Source: Vogesella mureinivorans
GTDB lineage: Bacteria > Pseudomonadota > Gammaproteobacteria > Burkholderiales > Chromobacteriaceae
Assembly (NCBI RefSeq): GCF_007644035.1
Contig: NZ_VMTV02001001.1
Span: forward strand, 46,910-110,909
Length of the DNA: 64,000 nucleotides
Reading direction: 5' to 3'
This document shows, one piece after another, positions 36,354 to 46,886 of this stretch. Within the stretch, counting starts at the first letter, position 1, and each line of letters starts with the position of its first letter. Below the pieces are notes generated by a model, which was not told the DNA's origin, searched no databases, and saw nothing but the letters and a program-made list of their open reading frames with translations. Position numbers and translations under genes: made by a program.

Positions 36354-39056
36354 TTATTGGCTGTTTTGCACAGTAGGCGCTTGCAACAGGTCTTTGGTAA
36401 CGATAGTCAGGGCCCGGTCCTCCGGGTGCACCTGCACCACAAAGCCTAGGCGGGACATGAGTTTAAGCATGCCTTTGTTGCCGGCCAGCACCTCGCCCAC
36501 CATCACTTTCAGGCCCTGCTCGCGCGCTGCATCAAACAGCGCATTCATCAGGATTACGCCAATACCTTTGCCCTGCCAGTGGTCGGCCACCTCCAGCGCG
36601 AACTCGCAGCTTTCGTTATCCGGGTCGGTGACGTAACGGGCTACGGCCAACTGTTCTTCGCCGTCGGCAGTTTCGTGCGTCATGGCCAGCGCCATTTCAC
36701 GGTCGTAATCCAGCTGGGTAAAGCGCACCAGCATGGACTGCGACAGCTGCTTGATACTGGACATATAGCGGTTGTAGCGGCTTTCTTCCGACAGGTTGCG
36801 CACAAACTCCTGCGTCATGTAGGCGTCTTCGGGGCGTACCGGGCGGATGTTAACCGCGGTGCCGTCTTTCAGCATCGAGCAGTGCACCATGTGCATGGGG
36901 TAAGGCATGATGGCCATATGGCCATAGGGTTTGGTGCGTTTGACGGTCTGCACGATGATGCGGGCGTCCAGCGCGATCACACCGGATTCGTCTGCCACCA
37001 GCGGATTGATGTCCATCTCGCGCACTTCGGGCAGCTCGCACACCAGCTCGGACACGTGCAACAACACACTCTTGAGGGTGTCGATATCCACGCCCGGCAT
37101 GTTCTTGAAGGGCCCCAGAATCTTGCCGATACGGGTTTTGTCTATCATGCGCTCGACCAGGTAGTGGTTCACCGGCGGCAGGCTTAGCGCCCGGTCTTGC
37201 ATGATTTCTACCGCAATGCCGCCTGCACCGAAGGTAATCACCGGGCCAAACGACGCATCGTGCGTTACCCCTACCATCAGCTCGCGCGCGTGGCGGCGCT
37301 TGCGCATGGCCTGTACCGACACGCCTTCGATGCGCGCCTCTGGCTGCGCCTCACGCGTGCGGGTCATGATGCCGGCAAAGGCCTCGCGCAAGGAGTGCTC
37401 GTTACCGATATTCAGCTCCACACCGCCTACGTCGGACTTGTAGATGATGTCTGGCGAGTCGATCTTCAGCACCACCGGGTAGCCGATCTCTGCGGCCAAC
37501 CCGATGGCCTCGTCTACATCCTTGGCCAGCGTGGTGCGGTTTACCGGGATATTGAACGCCGCCAGCACTTCTTTGCTTTCCCGCTCGGACAATACCGAGC
37601 GCCCTTCCAGCAGGGCCGTAGTAATGACGGCGCGAGCTTTCAGCACGTCGGGTACCACCTGCTCGCCTTCCAGCGGCGCTGGCGTCTGCAGCAGCATTTT
37701 CTGGTTATGGTGGTAAGACGCTAGGTTGCGGAACACCTCGATGGCAAACTCGGGAGCGCGGAAGTGCGCGCACTTGGCTTTGGAAAACAGCTCGCGGCTT
37801 TCGGACACCTTGGCATCGCCCAGCCAGGACAGGAACATCGGTTTGCTGCTTTCGCGCTGCAGGCCCACCATCAATTGGGCCGTGGTCAGGTGGTCGGTAC
37901 CGGCCTGCGGGGTAAAAATCACCAGCACGCCATCGACATTGGCGTCATCCAGACAGGCTTTGACTGCAGTACGAAAGCGCACCGGGCTGGCATCGCCGAT
38001 GATGTCTACCGGGTTGCCGTGCGACCAGTTGGCCGGCAGCGATTCATTCAGCAGATCCAGTGTGGGCGGCGTTAGCTTGGCCAACTCCACACCATACATA
38101 TAGGCACTGTCTGCGGCCAACACGCCGGGGCCAATACCGTTGGTAACGATGGCCAGGCGCTTGCCAGCCACGCGATAGTTGGCCGCAAGCACCTTGGCTG
38201 CGGTAAACAGCTGGGCAATGGTGGCCACGCGCAGCACACCGGCGCGGGACAGCGCGGCATCGAACACGTCGCCGCTTTCCACAAGGTTGGACGAGTGCAT
38301 CAGGCCGGTAACGTCATCTTCGTAGCGGCCGGATTTCACCACCACCACCGGCTTGGTACGCGCCGCGGCGCGCAGCGCGCTCATGAAGCGGCGGGCGTCG
38401 TGCACGTGGTGCACATGCAGCAAAATGCCCTGGGTGAAGTTGTCTGATACCAGGTAGTCCAGAATCTCGCCAAACTCCACGTCCAGCGCCTCGCCCACCG
38501 ACACCACGCTGGAAAAACCGATGCCTTTGCTATCGGCCCAGTCCAGCATGGCGGTACACAGCGCCGACGACTGCGACACCAGCGCCAGGTTGCCGGCCTT
38601 GACCTTACTGGTGTAATTACTGGCGTTGAAACCGGCCACCGGGCGCATCAGGCCCAGCACATTCGGCCCCAGGATGCGGATACCGTAATGCTTGGCAATG
38701 GACACCGCCTCGTTCAGCGCCTCGCGCTCCTGCGCTTCGCTATCGCCAAAATCCTTGGCCAGCAGAATGCCCTTCACGCCCTTCTTGCCACAGTCCTTCA
38801 CAATGCCGGGCAAGCTACGCAGCGCGGTGGTGACCACGACCATATCCACCGGGCCTTCGATCAGCTTGACCGAGGTATAGGCTGGTATACCGCCCACCAC
38901 GCGGTGGTGCAGGTTCACCGGGTACAGCTTGCCCTGGAAATTGCCGGCCAGCAGGTTGGCAAAAATCGCCTGCCCCACCGAGCCTGGCGTATCGCTGGCA
39001 CCCACCACAGCCACATTGCGTGGTGAAAACAAAGGTGTGAGGTAATGCGGTTTCAT
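36354..39056 (-). CDS. ADP-forming acetyl-CoA-synthetase-like protein with GNAT domain (Pat/PatZ-type protein lysine acetyltransferase)
   Basis: The 900-residue protein has an N-terminal CoA-binding domain (SPRNVAVVGASDTPGSVG), a CoA-ligase domain, an ATP-grasp domain (NIPVNRTTLAKDVDEA, GYPVVLKIDSPDIIYKSDVGGV, then VGVTHDASFGPVITFGAGG) and a C-terminal GNAT domain (residues about 730-890, with WQGKGIGVILMNALFDAAREQG as the acetyl-CoA loop). This order and length match the Pat/YfiQ family, which acetylates acetyl-CoA synthetase and other proteins. Whether the ligase half keeps activity cannot be decided. It is a single gene, divergent from nadA. Confidence 0.88.
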   Translation of the reverse strand: MKPHYLTPLFSPRNVAVVGASDTPGSVGQAIFANLLAGNFQGKLYPVNLHHRVVGGIPAYTSVKLIEGPVDMVVVTTALRSLPGIVKDCGKKGVKGILLAKDFGDSEAQEREALNEAVSIAKHYGIRILGPNVLGLMRPVAGFNASNYTSKVKAGNLALVSQSSALCTAMLDWADSKGIGFSSVVSVGEALDVEFGEILDYLVSDNFTQGILLHVHHVHDARRFMSALRAAARTKPVVVVKSGRYEDDVTGLMHSSNLVESGDVFDAALSRAGVLRVATIAQLFTAAKVLAANYRVAGKRLAIVTNGIGPGVLAADSAYMYGVELAKLTPPTLDLLNESLPANWSHGNPVDIIGDASPVRFRTAVKACLDDANVDGVLVIFTPQAGTDHLTTAQLMVGLQRESSKPMFLSWLGDAKVSESRELFSKAKCAHFRAPEFAIEVFRNLASYHHNQKMLLQTPAPLEGEQVVPDVLKARAVITTALLEGRSVLSERESKEVLAAFNIPVNRTTLAKDVDEAIGLAAEIGYPVVLKIDSPDIIYKSDVGGVELNIGNEHSLREAFAGIMTRTREAQPEARIEGVSVQAMRKRRHARELMVGVTHDASFGPVITFGAGGIAVEIMQDRALSLPPVNHYLVERMIDKTRIGKILGPFKNMPGVDIDTLKSVLLHVSELVCELPEVREMDINPLVADESGVIALDARIIVQTVKRTKPYGHMAIMPYPMHMVHCSMLKDGTAVNIRPVRPEDAYMTQEFVRNLSEESRYNRYMSSIKQLSQSMLVRFTQLDYDREMALAMTHETADGEEQLAVARYVTDPDNESCEFALEVADHWQGKGIGVILMNALFDAAREQGLKVMVGEVLAGNKGMLKLMSRLGFVVQVHPEDRALTIVTKDLLQAPTVQNSQ

Positions 39057-39300
39057 GATTTATCCATCCCGATGGTTTGACGGCGCCTTGCCGCCGCAGC
39101 CACGCCCTGGCCATAGCGGCATTCGTGCGTGCTGCGTGGTACACGCGTAGTATTGACAGTTGCATCAAGCGTATCAAGCTAGTAGCGCGGCTTGCACAAT
39201 ATTGCTAATCTTCGCGGTTTCGCGGTACAGCCATGTTGTGCCGCATCAAACGATTACCCAGATCCGGAAAAGGCCAGTCCCTCACGGGAGAACCGTCATC

Positions 39301-40218
39301 ATGAGCAAACGCGTCGTTACCCTTGCACACTACTATACCCAGCCTGAAATCCAGCAGATGGCCGACAAGGTCGGCGATAGCCTGGAGCTGTCGCTGTTTG
39401 CCCGCGAGTCCAAGGCTGACATCATCGTGTTTGCCGGTGTCCGCTTCATGGCCGAAACCGCCAAGATCCTGAACCCGCAGGCCGAAGTGATTCTGCCCGA
39501 TGCAGGCTCCACCTGTTCGCTGGTTACCCAGACTGACGTTGCTGCGCTGCAACAGTGGCGCGAAAGCCACCCGGACCACGTGCACGTGTCGTACATCAAT
39601 TCGTCCGCCGCACACAAGGCGCTATCCGACTGGATCGTCACCAGCCGCAACGTGGACGACATCATTGCGCATCTGTATGAAGATGGTAAGAAAGTCATCT
39701 TCTCGCCAGACCGTAACATGGGCGCCTACCTGAACTACCAGTACGGCTACGACATGCCGCTGTGGTCTGCCGTGTGCGAGGTACACGACAAGTTCAACGA
39801 AGCCGCACTGAACGAAGCCCTGACCGCCACCCATGGCAAAGCCCACCTGATTGCCCACCCGGAAAGCCCGCTGCCGGTGCTCAAACGCGCCCAGTACGTT
39901 GGCTCCACCTCCGGCATGCTGAACTGGGTAAAAGCCTTCCAGGGCAACAGCAGCGAAGTGATCTTTGTCGCCACCGAAGACGGCATCCTGTACAACATGC
40001 GCCTGGCTCGCCCGGACCTGGATATCCGCCAGGCACCGATCTACGCCGGCTGCCAGTGCAATTCCTGTCCGTACATGAAGATGAATACCATCGACGCGGT
40101 AAAGCGCGCCCAGCAAGGCGAAGGCACCCGCATCGACTACCTGTCCGAGGCCGAAATGGACGCCGCGCGCCTACCGATAGAACGCATGCTGGACTTCAGC
40201 CAGCGCTACTACCAGTAA
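39301..40218 (+). CDS. nadA: Quinolinate synthase NadA
   Basis: The 305-residue enzyme condenses iminoaspartate with dihydroxyacetone phosphate in NAD synthesis using a 4Fe-4S cluster. Three cluster cysteines are visible: AGSTCSLV, AVCEVHD, and CQCNSCPYMKMN near the C-terminus. The 305-residue length fits the short NadA class. I placed the start at ATG 39301 (MSKRVVTLAHYYT), after ACGGGAG; an upstream frame from 39160 is unsupported. Confidence 0.93.
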   Translation: MSKRVVTLAHYYTQPEIQQMADKVGDSLELSLFARESKADIIVFAGVRFMAETAKILNPQAEVILPDAGSTCSLVTQTDVAALQQWRESHPDHVHVSYINSSAAHKALSDWIVTSRNVDDIIAHLYEDGKKVIFSPDRNMGAYLNYQYGYDMPLWSAVCEVHDKFNEAALNEALTATHGKAHLIAHPESPLPVLKRAQYVGSTSGMLNWVKAFQGNSSEVIFVATEDGILYNMRLARPDLDIRQAPIYAGCQCNSCPYMKMNTIDAVKRAQQGEGTRIDYLSEAEMDAARLPIERMLDFSQRYYQ

Positions 40219-40234
40219 GCCCGCGCAAAACCAC

Positions 40235-40263
40235 ACAGCCCGCCGAACGCGGGCTGTTTTTGT
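40235..40263 (+). terminator. Terminator after nadA
   Basis: ACAGCCCGC and GCGGGCTGT form a 9-bp stem with a 5-base loop, followed by TTTTTGTTT. Confidence 0.92.
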
Positions 40264-40337
40264 TTATGCAACGGGCACGGCGGTTTGCGCCATGCCCATA
40301 CGCGGATACAATCGTTAAGTCTTGATGGAAAGCTGCG

Positions 40338-41078
40338 ATGAAAATTCTGATTAGTAACGACGACGGTTATTTTGCACCCGGCTTGGCAACGTTGGCCGCA
40401 CACCTCTCCACCCTGGGCGAGGTGGTAGTGGTCGCGCCCGAGCGCGACCGCAGTGGCGCCAGCAATTCGCTGACCCTGGACCGCCCGTTATCGGTCAGGC
40501 AAGCCGCCAGCGGCTTTTATTATGTCAACGGTACGCCGACCGACTGCGTGCACGTTGCCATCACCGGCTTTCTGGATTTCCGCCCCGACATCGTGGTGTC
40601 CGGCATCAACCACGGCCCCAATATGGGCGACGACACGCTGTACTCCGGCACCGTCGCCGCCGCCACCGAAGCATTTCTACTGGGTATACCGGCCATTGCC
40701 GTGTCGCTTGCGGGTAAAAACCGCCACTTCGACACCGCAGGCCAGGTCGCCACAGACCTGGTACGCCGCTTTCAGGCCCAGCCCTTCAGCCGCCCCATGC
40801 TGCTGAACGTCAACGTGCCCGACATCCCGGCAGACCAGCTAACCGGCACCGAGGTAACACGACTGGGCCGCCGCCATCACGCCGAACCGGTGATCCGCGC
40901 ACACAACCCGCGCGGCGAAGCCGTGTACTGGGTAGGCCCGGTCGGCCCCGAGCAAGACGCCGGCAACGGCACCGATTTTCACGCCATCCGCCAGCAGCGC
41001 GTGTCCATTACGCCGCTGATGATAGACCTGACCGCACGCGATCAACTGGATGAAATACACACATGGCTCAATCCCTAG
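40338..41078 (+). CDS. surE: 5'/3'-nucleotidase SurE
   Basis: The 246-residue phosphatase has the metal-binding NDDGYFAPG at the start, [15 protein letters not shown], and [23 protein letters not shown]. SurE dephosphorylates nucleoside monophosphates and is linked to stationary phase. It starts the surE-pcm-nlpD-rpoS cluster and overlaps pcm by 16 bases, implying coupled translation. Confidence 0.96.
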   Translation: MKILISNDDGYFAPGLATLAAHLSTLGEVVVVAPERDRSGASNSLTLDRPLSVRQAASGFYYVNGTPTDCVHVAITGFLDFRPDIVVSGINHGPNMGDDTLYSGTVAAATEAFLLGIPAIAVSLAGKNRHFDTAGQVATDLVRRFQAQPFSRPMLLNVNVPDIPADQLTGTEVTRLGRRHHAEPVIRAHNPRGEAVYWVGPVGPEQDAGNGTDFHAIRQQRVSITPLMIDLTARDQLDEIHTWLNP

Positions 41079-41731
41079 TTGCAGGCAGCAATTTCGGCAT
41101 GTTCTCCGACCGTACCCGCATGCGGATGGTGGAGCGGCTGCGCCAGAACGGCATTAGCGAAGAACGCGTGCTGGCCGCCATGTACGAGGTACCCCGCCAC
41201 CTGTTCATCGACCAGGCGCTGGCTACCCGAGCCTACGACGATGTATCGCTGCCTATCGGCCAGGGGCAAACCATCTCGCAGCCGCTCACCGTGGCCCGCA
41301 TGACCGAAAAGCTGCTGGAAGGCCGCGACAAACCCGGGCGCATTCTGGAAATAGGCACCGGCTGCGGCTACCAGACGGCCGTGCTGCTGAAAACCGGCGC
41401 CGAGGTGTTCTCCATTGAACGTCTGGGCGGCATTCTGGACAAAGCCAGACAGAACCTGCGCCAGGCCAAGCTGGTGCACGCCCGCCTGGTGCATGGCGAT
41501 GGCCACCTGGGCCTGCCGGATGTCGCGCCGTTCGACGGCATCATCATCACGGCGGCGGCACGCCAGGTGCCGCCTGCCCTGCTGGCACAGTTGGCCGACC
41601 ATGGCCGCCTGGTCATTCCGGTAGGCGACCAAGAGCAACACCTGTGGCTATACGAGAAAACCGCCGAGGGCATGCGGCAAACCCAGCTGGAGCCAGCCAA
41701 GTTTGTTCCGCTGCTGCCTGGTAAGCAATAA
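41063..41731 (+). CDS. pcm: Protein-L-isoaspartate O-methyltransferase Pcm
   Basis: The 222-residue enzyme repairs isoaspartyl residues with SAM. Motifs are [45 protein letters not shown] (SAM loop), and [21 protein letters not shown]. It lies between surE and nlpD as in many proteobacteria. Confidence 0.96.
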   Translation: MAQSLVAGSNFGMFSDRTRMRMVERLRQNGISEERVLAAMYEVPRHLFIDQALATRAYDDVSLPIGQGQTISQPLTVARMTEKLLEGRDKPGRILEIGTGCGYQTAVLLKTGAEVFSIERLGGILDKARQNLRQAKLVHARLVHGDGHLGLPDVAPFDGIIITAAARQVPPALLAQLADHGRLVIPVGDQEQHLWLYEKTAEGMRQTQLEPAKFVPLLPGKQ

Positions 41732-41814
41732 GCAAAAAAGCAACACCCGTTCCTATAGATTCTTGTCTGACAATTTACAGCAAGCAGATAGCTGACATAT
41801 AAAATCGGTACTCA

Positions 41815-42933
41815 ATGCAAAACATCTTGTTAAAAAAACTGGCACTAATCGGCAGCAGCATAGCAGTAGCCTCGCTAATGGCAGGCTGCGCACAGCTGCA
41901 CCAGGAAAACCCTGCAGAAATCGTGAAAGGCACGCCCACTACGCAAAAACCGCGTAGCGATGCGCCAGCCAAGCCGGCAGCTACCCCGCCGGCCACGACC
42001 GGCAAGGCCAGTACACAAGCCATTGCACTGGGTACGTCCCCGCAAGCCAGAGTGGTAGCGGGCCAGACAACCCACACCGTTCAAGCCGGTGAAACCCTGT
42101 ACCGCGTTTCCGTGAATAACGGCCTGCGCTACCAGGACCTGGCCGAATGGAACAATTTGGACGGTTACACCATCAAGGTTGGCCAGGTATTACGGCTAAC
42201 CCCACCCGATGCACCGCGTACTGGTGCAGCGGTAACCGCCCCAGCCGCCAGCAGCACTACCACCGTAGTGAAGCCGGCAGAAACCAAACCGGCAGCAGGC
42301 CAAGTGCCGGTTGAAGCCAAAGCACCGATAAGCGGTGCCGACGCTCAGGCAGCCAGCAAGGGCTATCCGAAAGCCTTGAAGCTGCCGTACTCGGAGGAGG
42401 CCATCAAGAGCCTTCCGGCCCAGAGCGAAGGAAGCGGTAAACCTGCCGTCAACGTACCCGCTGCCAAGAACACGCCGGACAAACCGGCCAGCAAAGTAGA
42501 AGCAGCAACACCCGTCGCTCCGGCAGGCACGCCTGTCGAAGCCAGCAGCCCAAAAGCTGCCTCTACCGGTGTGGTATGGGCCTGGCCTACCCAGGGTAAC
42601 GTGGTTCGCGGTTTTTCGGACCAGAACAAAGGCATCGACATTGCCGGCAAAGCAGGGCAGCCGGTGAATGCCGCCGCCGATGGCAAAGTGGTGTATAGCG
42701 GTAGCGGTTTGCGCGGTTACGGGAAGCTCATCATCCTGCGCCACGACAAAACCTTCCTGTCGGCCTACGCCCACAATAGCCAGTTACTCGTAAAAGAGGG
42801 CCAGTCTGTCAAGAAAGGACAGAAGATTGCCGAAATGGGTAATACCGATGCTGACCAGGTAAAACTGCATTTTGAAATCCGTCAGCTAGGCAAACCTGTC
42901 GACCCGAGCAAATTTCTGGAAACCAGACCCTGA
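41815..42933 (+). CDS. nlpD: NlpD-type lipoprotein with LysM and degenerate M23 domain
   Basis: The 372-residue protein has a lipoprotein signal (LIGSSIAVASLMAGCAQ; lipobox Cys about residue 24), one LysM repeat (HTVQAGETLYRVSVNNGLRYQDLAEWNNL) that binds peptidoglycan, an Ala/Pro/Lys-rich linker, and a C-terminal LytM/M23 domain. The zinc ligands look lost: KGIDIAG and KLHFEIR where active enzymes have His. This fits NlpD as an activator of division amidases rather than an enzyme. The rpoS promoter is usually inside nlpD. Confidence 0.93.
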   Translation: MQNILLKKLALIGSSIAVASLMAGCAQLHQENPAEIVKGTPTTQKPRSDAPAKPAATPPATTGKASTQAIALGTSPQARVVAGQTTHTVQAGETLYRVSVNNGLRYQDLAEWNNLDGYTIKVGQVLRLTPPDAPRTGAAVTAPAASSTTTVVKPAETKPAAGQVPVEAKAPISGADAQAASKGYPKALKLPYSEEAIKSLPAQSEGSGKPAVNVPAAKNTPDKPASKVEAATPVAPAGTPVEASSPKAASTGVVWAWPTQGNVVRGFSDQNKGIDIAGKAGQPVNAAADGKVVYSGSGLRGYGKLIILRHDKTFLSAYAHNSQLLVKEGQSVKKGQKIAEMGNTDADQVKLHFEIRQLGKPVDPSKFLETRP

Positions 42934-42975
42934 CCGGACCCAGTCCTGATCAGGAGCGCAAGCGGGGGAATTATC

Positions 42976-43923
42976 ATGAGCGACGATCTTGATCTGCTGG
43001 AAGAAGTACTGGACGAAGAAGTAGAGGCCGAAGACGAGCCCCGTGCCGAAGCGGAAGACGCAGAAGAAGCGTCGGCCAGTAAGGGTTTTGAAGATATTGC
43101 CGATGTCACCCAGATCTACCTGAACGACATCGGCAGTAATGCCCTGCTGACCCCGGCACAGGAAGTCGAACTGGCCAGGCGTGTAGTACAGGGTGACTTC
43201 AGTGCGCGACAGAAAATGATCGAGCACAACCTGCGCCTGGTGGTAAACATTGCCAAACACTACATCAACCGCGGCCTGGCGCTGCTGGACCTGATCGAAG
43301 AAGGCAATATCGGCCTGATGCATGCACTGGAAAAGTTTGACCCGGAGCGTGGCTTCCGTTTTTCCACCTACGCCACCTGGTGGATACGCCAGAGCATTGA
43401 ACGCGCGATCATGAACCAGTCGCGCACCATCCGCCTGCCGGTACACGTTATCAAGGAGCTGAATGTCTATTTGCGCGCTGCACGCCATCTGGAAAGCCAG
43501 ATGGGTCGCGAGCCGACGCTGGAAGACATTGCCCACCTGACAGGCAAACCGGTAGACGAAGTTCGCAAGGTGCTGAACCTGAACGAACGCATGGCATCGC
43601 TGGATGCACCACTGGATATCGACCCGATGCTGTCCATCGGCGAATCCATCCCGGACGAGCAGCACGAAGAGCCGGATATCCAGCTGCATAACGCACAGAT
43701 AGAACACTTTGTGCACGACTGGCTGGGCCAGCTTACCGACAAACAGCGCATGGTGATCGAGCGCCGTTACGGTTTGAATGGGCAGGAAGTCTGCACACTG
43801 GAAGAGCTGGCCGCCACCCTGAGCCTGACGCGCGAGCGGGTACGCCAGATCCAGATCGAGGGGCTGGAACACCTGCGCCGCATCCTGCGCCGTAAAGGTG
43901 TCACCAAAGACTACCTGATCTGA
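42976..43923 (+). CDS. rpoS: RNA polymerase sigma factor RpoS
   Basis: The 315-residue sigma factor of the general stress and stationary-phase response has a Glu/Asp-rich N-terminus, region 1.2 ([16 protein letters not shown]), region 2 ([36 protein letters not shown]) and region 4 ([23 protein letters not shown]). Region 1.1 is absent, as expected. Its position after nlpD separates it from RpoD (3718-5646). Start ATG 42976 follows GGGGGAA. Confidence 0.96.
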   Translation: MSDDLDLLEEVLDEEVEAEDEPRAEAEDAEEASASKGFEDIADVTQIYLNDIGSNALLTPAQEVELARRVVQGDFSARQKMIEHNLRLVVNIAKHYINRGLALLDLIEEGNIGLMHALEKFDPERGFRFSTYATWWIRQSIERAIMNQSRTIRLPVHVIKELNVYLRAARHLESQMGREPTLEDIAHLTGKPVDEVRKVLNLNERMASLDAPLDIDPMLSIGESIPDEQHEEPDIQLHNAQIEHFVHDWLGQLTDKQRMVIERRYGLNGQEVCTLEELAATLSLTRERVRQIQIEGLEHLRRILRRKGVTKDYLI

Positions 43924-43944
43924 CCTGATACAAGCACACACACC

Positions 43945-43975
43945 ACCGGCAGCCCGCGCGCTGCCGGTTTTTTAT
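43945..43975 (+). terminator. Terminator after rpoS
   Basis: ACCGGCAG and CTGCCGGT pair with an 8-base GC loop, then a T-run. A 12-mer GCGGCCAACCTT sits at 44003-44014 inside the last codons of the converging gene. Confidence 0.92.
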
Positions 43976-43993
43976 TGTGCAACGCCAGCCAGA

Positions 43994-45949
43994 CTAGCGC
44001 TTGCGGCCAACCTTGGCCGGGCGAAACGCCCGCACCTGCCGCCACAAGCTGCGCCAAGCTGCGTCATCGCCCCCTTGCGGGGCGTACTGCAAACGCTGCC
44101 ACTGCTGCAGCAAAGCGGCCAGCGCCTGCTGCTCGGCCTCGGTCAGCCGCCTGGCGTGGGCCTGTAGCTCGCCAGCCGTATCGCCCGGCGCCACCGCCAG
44201 ACCGGCACGGCGCAAGCGCTGCGCCAGGCCTTGCCATACCTGCTGCGGCAGGCTGCGCCGTACCCGGCGGCCGTATAACACATAGGCGGCCAGCGGCAGC
44301 AATACCAGCGCCATGCCACCCAGCAAAGCCTTCGCCACGTTGGCCGCAGACACCTCGCCCAGCCCCAGCTTCTGGAACAGGTTCTGCTGGCTGGCCGCAT
44401 CGTAGCCCACCACCCAGCGCTGCCAGCTAAAGTTGGCCAGCTGCCACTGCTGGCCTACCCACTGCGCCCAGCCTGGCGGGCGGCCGCCCACCAGCGGCAT
44501 GCGCGGCGCTACCTCGCCCAGGGTATTGTCGATGCCGGCATCCACCCGCTGCGGTGCCACCAGCGCGGTGGCGTCTACCCGCTGCCAGCTGCCATCTACC
44601 CAGACCTCGCTCCAGGCATGGGCATCGGACGAGCGGATCTGCCAGAAGCGCCCCTGCGCATTGAATTCCCCGCCCTGAAAACCTACCACCACGCGTGCGG
44701 GCAGCCCAGCCGCGCGCGCCAGTACGGTAAATGCCGAAGAAAAGTGCTCGCAAAAACCCTGGCGGCTGCCAAACAGGAAACCATCCACCACATTGTCGGC
44801 CAGCGTGGGCGGGTTGAGCGTGTAGCGCAGGCCTTGTTCCGCCAGCCACAGCTGCAGCGCTTGCAGCCGTGCCGCCGGCTGCGGGTGGCGCTGCGCCAGC
44901 GCCTGCCCGGCCTGAAGGGTACGCGGGTTATCGGCAGGCAGCTGCAGGTAGAAGGCTTGCTCGCGCTCGCCCAGCGCATCGCCATACCGGCTGCTGGCCA
45001 CGCTCTGCACGCTGTAGCGCAGCCTGGCGGTGTTGGCCGCGTCCACGCGGCGCAGCTTTTGCTGGTAGCCCAGCACCACGCCTTCTCCTGCTGCCACACC
45101 CTGCTCCAGCATGGGCAGGTAGCCCTGGAACGGCTCGGCGACCACGTCGTATCGTAGTGCCGCCGTACTGGCCCCCACCTCGACCCCGCGTGGCAAGGCC
45201 AGGTTGGCCGCCGTCCAGCGCGTGCCATCAAACTGGTCGAATACCATTACACGCCAGTACAGCTGGCTGACGCGCGGCTGGCTACCGCGAAACTCGGCGG
45301 TAAACACCGGCTCGCGCGAAGGGATCATCTTGCCGATGGCGCCGGGGCTCATGCTATCGGCCAGGCCGGTCGTCGCGCCCTGTTGTTCGGTGGGCATGCT
45401 CCACAGCGGGCCAGGCAAGCGCGGCATCACCACGAACAGCACCGCCATCAAGGGGAACGATAACAACAGCGCCCGCGCCGTCACCGCCGGGCTCAGGCGG
45501 GCGTCTTCGCCCGCTAGCAGCACCATGGCCCAGGTCAGGCCAAACAAGGACAGCAATAGCCACAGCGCCGACAGCGGGCTCTGGTCAAACAGCAAAGGCG
45601 TGGCCGCCAGAAAAAAGCCCAGCGCCAGCAGCACGCGCCAATCGCGCAAGCTGGCGGTTTCCAGCGCCTTGCCGCCCACCAGCAGCAACAGAAACGCCAC
45701 CCCGCCCTCGCGCCCCACCAGCGTGCGCAGGTTCAGCCACAAGGCAGCAATGGGCAGCAGCAAGCCCAGCATCAGCCAGAGGCGGTGTGGCAAGGGCCGG
45801 CGCTGCCACACCAGCGTGGCGCGCCTGCCTAGCAGCAGGGCAAACACCAGCGGCACCCAGCCCGGCAGGTGCAAGAACAAGGGCAGCGCCACCAGCGCCA
45901 GCGCCGCCAGCACGGCAAAGCGCGCCAGCCTCAGCTCATCCGCCAGCAT
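43994..45949 (-). CDS. Membrane transglutaminase-like protein (TgpA family)
   Basis: The 651-residue protein has about six N-terminal membrane helices (residues 10-190), a DUF3488-like periplasmic part, the transglutaminase core with Cys in SRQGFCEHFSSAF, His in SDAHAWSEVWV and Asp in WQRVDATAL, another membrane helix (AKALLGGMALVLLPLAAYVLY) and a C-terminal cytoplasmic DUF4129-like segment. Pseudomonas TgpA is a representative. It closes the moxR-DUF58-tgpA operon and overlaps the DUF58 gene by 14 bases. ATG at 45949 gives MLADELRLARF; longer frames are unsupported. Confidence 0.9.
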   Translation of the reverse strand: MLADELRLARFAVLAALALVALPLFLHLPGWVPLVFALLLGRRATLVWQRRPLPHRLWLMLGLLLPIAALWLNLRTLVGREGGVAFLLLLVGGKALETASLRDWRVLLALGFFLAATPLLFDQSPLSALWLLLSLFGLTWAMVLLAGEDARLSPAVTARALLLSFPLMAVLFVVMPRLPGPLWSMPTEQQGATTGLADSMSPGAIGKMIPSREPVFTAEFRGSQPRVSQLYWRVMVFDQFDGTRWTAANLALPRGVEVGASTAALRYDVVAEPFQGYLPMLEQGVAAGEGVVLGYQQKLRRVDAANTARLRYSVQSVASSRYGDALGEREQAFYLQLPADNPRTLQAGQALAQRHPQPAARLQALQLWLAEQGLRYTLNPPTLADNVVDGFLFGSRQGFCEHFSSAFTVLARAAGLPARVVVGFQGGEFNAQGRFWQIRSSDAHAWSEVWVDGSWQRVDATALVAPQRVDAGIDNTLGEVAPRMPLVGGRPPGWAQWVGQQWQLANFSWQRWVVGYDAASQQNLFQKLGLGEVSAANVAKALLGGMALVLLPLAAYVLYGRRVRRSLPQQVWQGLAQRLRRAGLAVAPGDTAGELQAHARRLTEAEQQALAALLQQWQRLQYAPQGGDDAAWRSLWRQVRAFRPAKVGRKR

Positions 45950-46886
45950 CGTGTACTCCAAAGCGGGCCAGCGCCAGCAAAGCCGGCTCGCTGTCACCCG
46001 CATCGACGTGATATTCCCCCTGCGGTAGCAGCAGCCGCAGACCGGCCCCGGCGCGGGTGGCCTGCAAGACATGCCAGCATAAGTGGGATAAGCGCTGCTC
46101 GGGTGGCATGTTGGCCGCGTAGTCATCCCAGCTCAGGCTGGGCAGCCCGCCAGCAGCCGCAGGGCTGGCAAACTCGCGTGCCGCCAGGCTGCCGCGCCGG
46201 GCATACACACGCCAGGCGATACGGTGCAGGCTCTGCCCTGCCTGCCAGGGGGCCAGGCCGGCGAACTCGTCGCCGCCCGGCTCGGTGGCGGCGGCCTCCC
46301 CCTCGCCCCCTTGCCAGGCCAGCTCGCGCGGGTCAGCCAGCGGCTGCGGGTACACCCACAGCGCCGCCTGCAAACGCACATGGCTAAATGCCCGCACCAG
46401 GCCCAGCGGTGCCTCCGACCATACCCGCAGTACCGGCATGGCGAGCTGGCCGCGGTAAGGGGCGGCCAGCGGCAAGGCATAGTCACCGGGGGCGGTGCTT
46501 TCAGCCAGCACGGTATCCCCTTCATACCAGCGCAGTCGCAAGCGTCGTGGCTGGGTATCGGCCCATTGCAGGTGTACAAGAAAGCGCGCCTCGTCCCCGG
46601 CAAACACGTTGGCCACCGCACGTGCCTGCAGCTGCAAGCCCGCCAGCTGACGGTAAGCGAGTAACACCGACAGCAGCATCAGCGCCACAATCCAGAACGA
46701 CAGCACGTAGGCCAGGCTCACCGCATAGTTCAGCGCGCCGACCCACACCGCCAGCGCCACCACCAGCATGATGGCGCCAAAGCGCGTGGGCAGCAGGTAA
46801 ATGCGCCGCTGCGTCAGCCGTGCCTGCGCCTCACGCGGGGTATGGCGCAGCACCCATTGCTGCAGTGCCTTACGCCAGCGCCACAT
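45936..46886 (-). CDS. DUF58 family protein
   Basis: The 316-residue protein has two N-terminal membrane helices (IMLVVALAVWVGALNYAV, LSFWIVALMLLSVLLAY) and the DUF58 signature DEFAGLAPWQAGQSLHRIAWRVYARRG-type motif in its C-terminal half. DUF58 proteins accompany MoxR ATPases and are related to von Willebrand A domain partners. The gene overlaps moxR by 17 bases and tgpA by 14. The exact role is unknown. Confidence 0.88.
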   Translation of the reverse strand: MWRWRKALQQWVLRHTPREAQARLTQRRIYLLPTRFGAIMLVVALAVWVGALNYAVSLAYVLSFWIVALMLLSVLLAYRQLAGLQLQARAVANVFAGDEARFLVHLQWADTQPRRLRLRWYEGDTVLAESTAPGDYALPLAAPYRGQLAMPVLRVWSEAPLGLVRAFSHVRLQAALWVYPQPLADPRELAWQGGEGEAAATEPGGDEFAGLAPWQAGQSLHRIAWRVYARRGSLAAREFASPAAAGGLPSLSWDDYAANMPPEQRLSHLCWHVLQATRAGAGLRLLLPQGEYHVDAGDSEPALLALARFGVHDAGG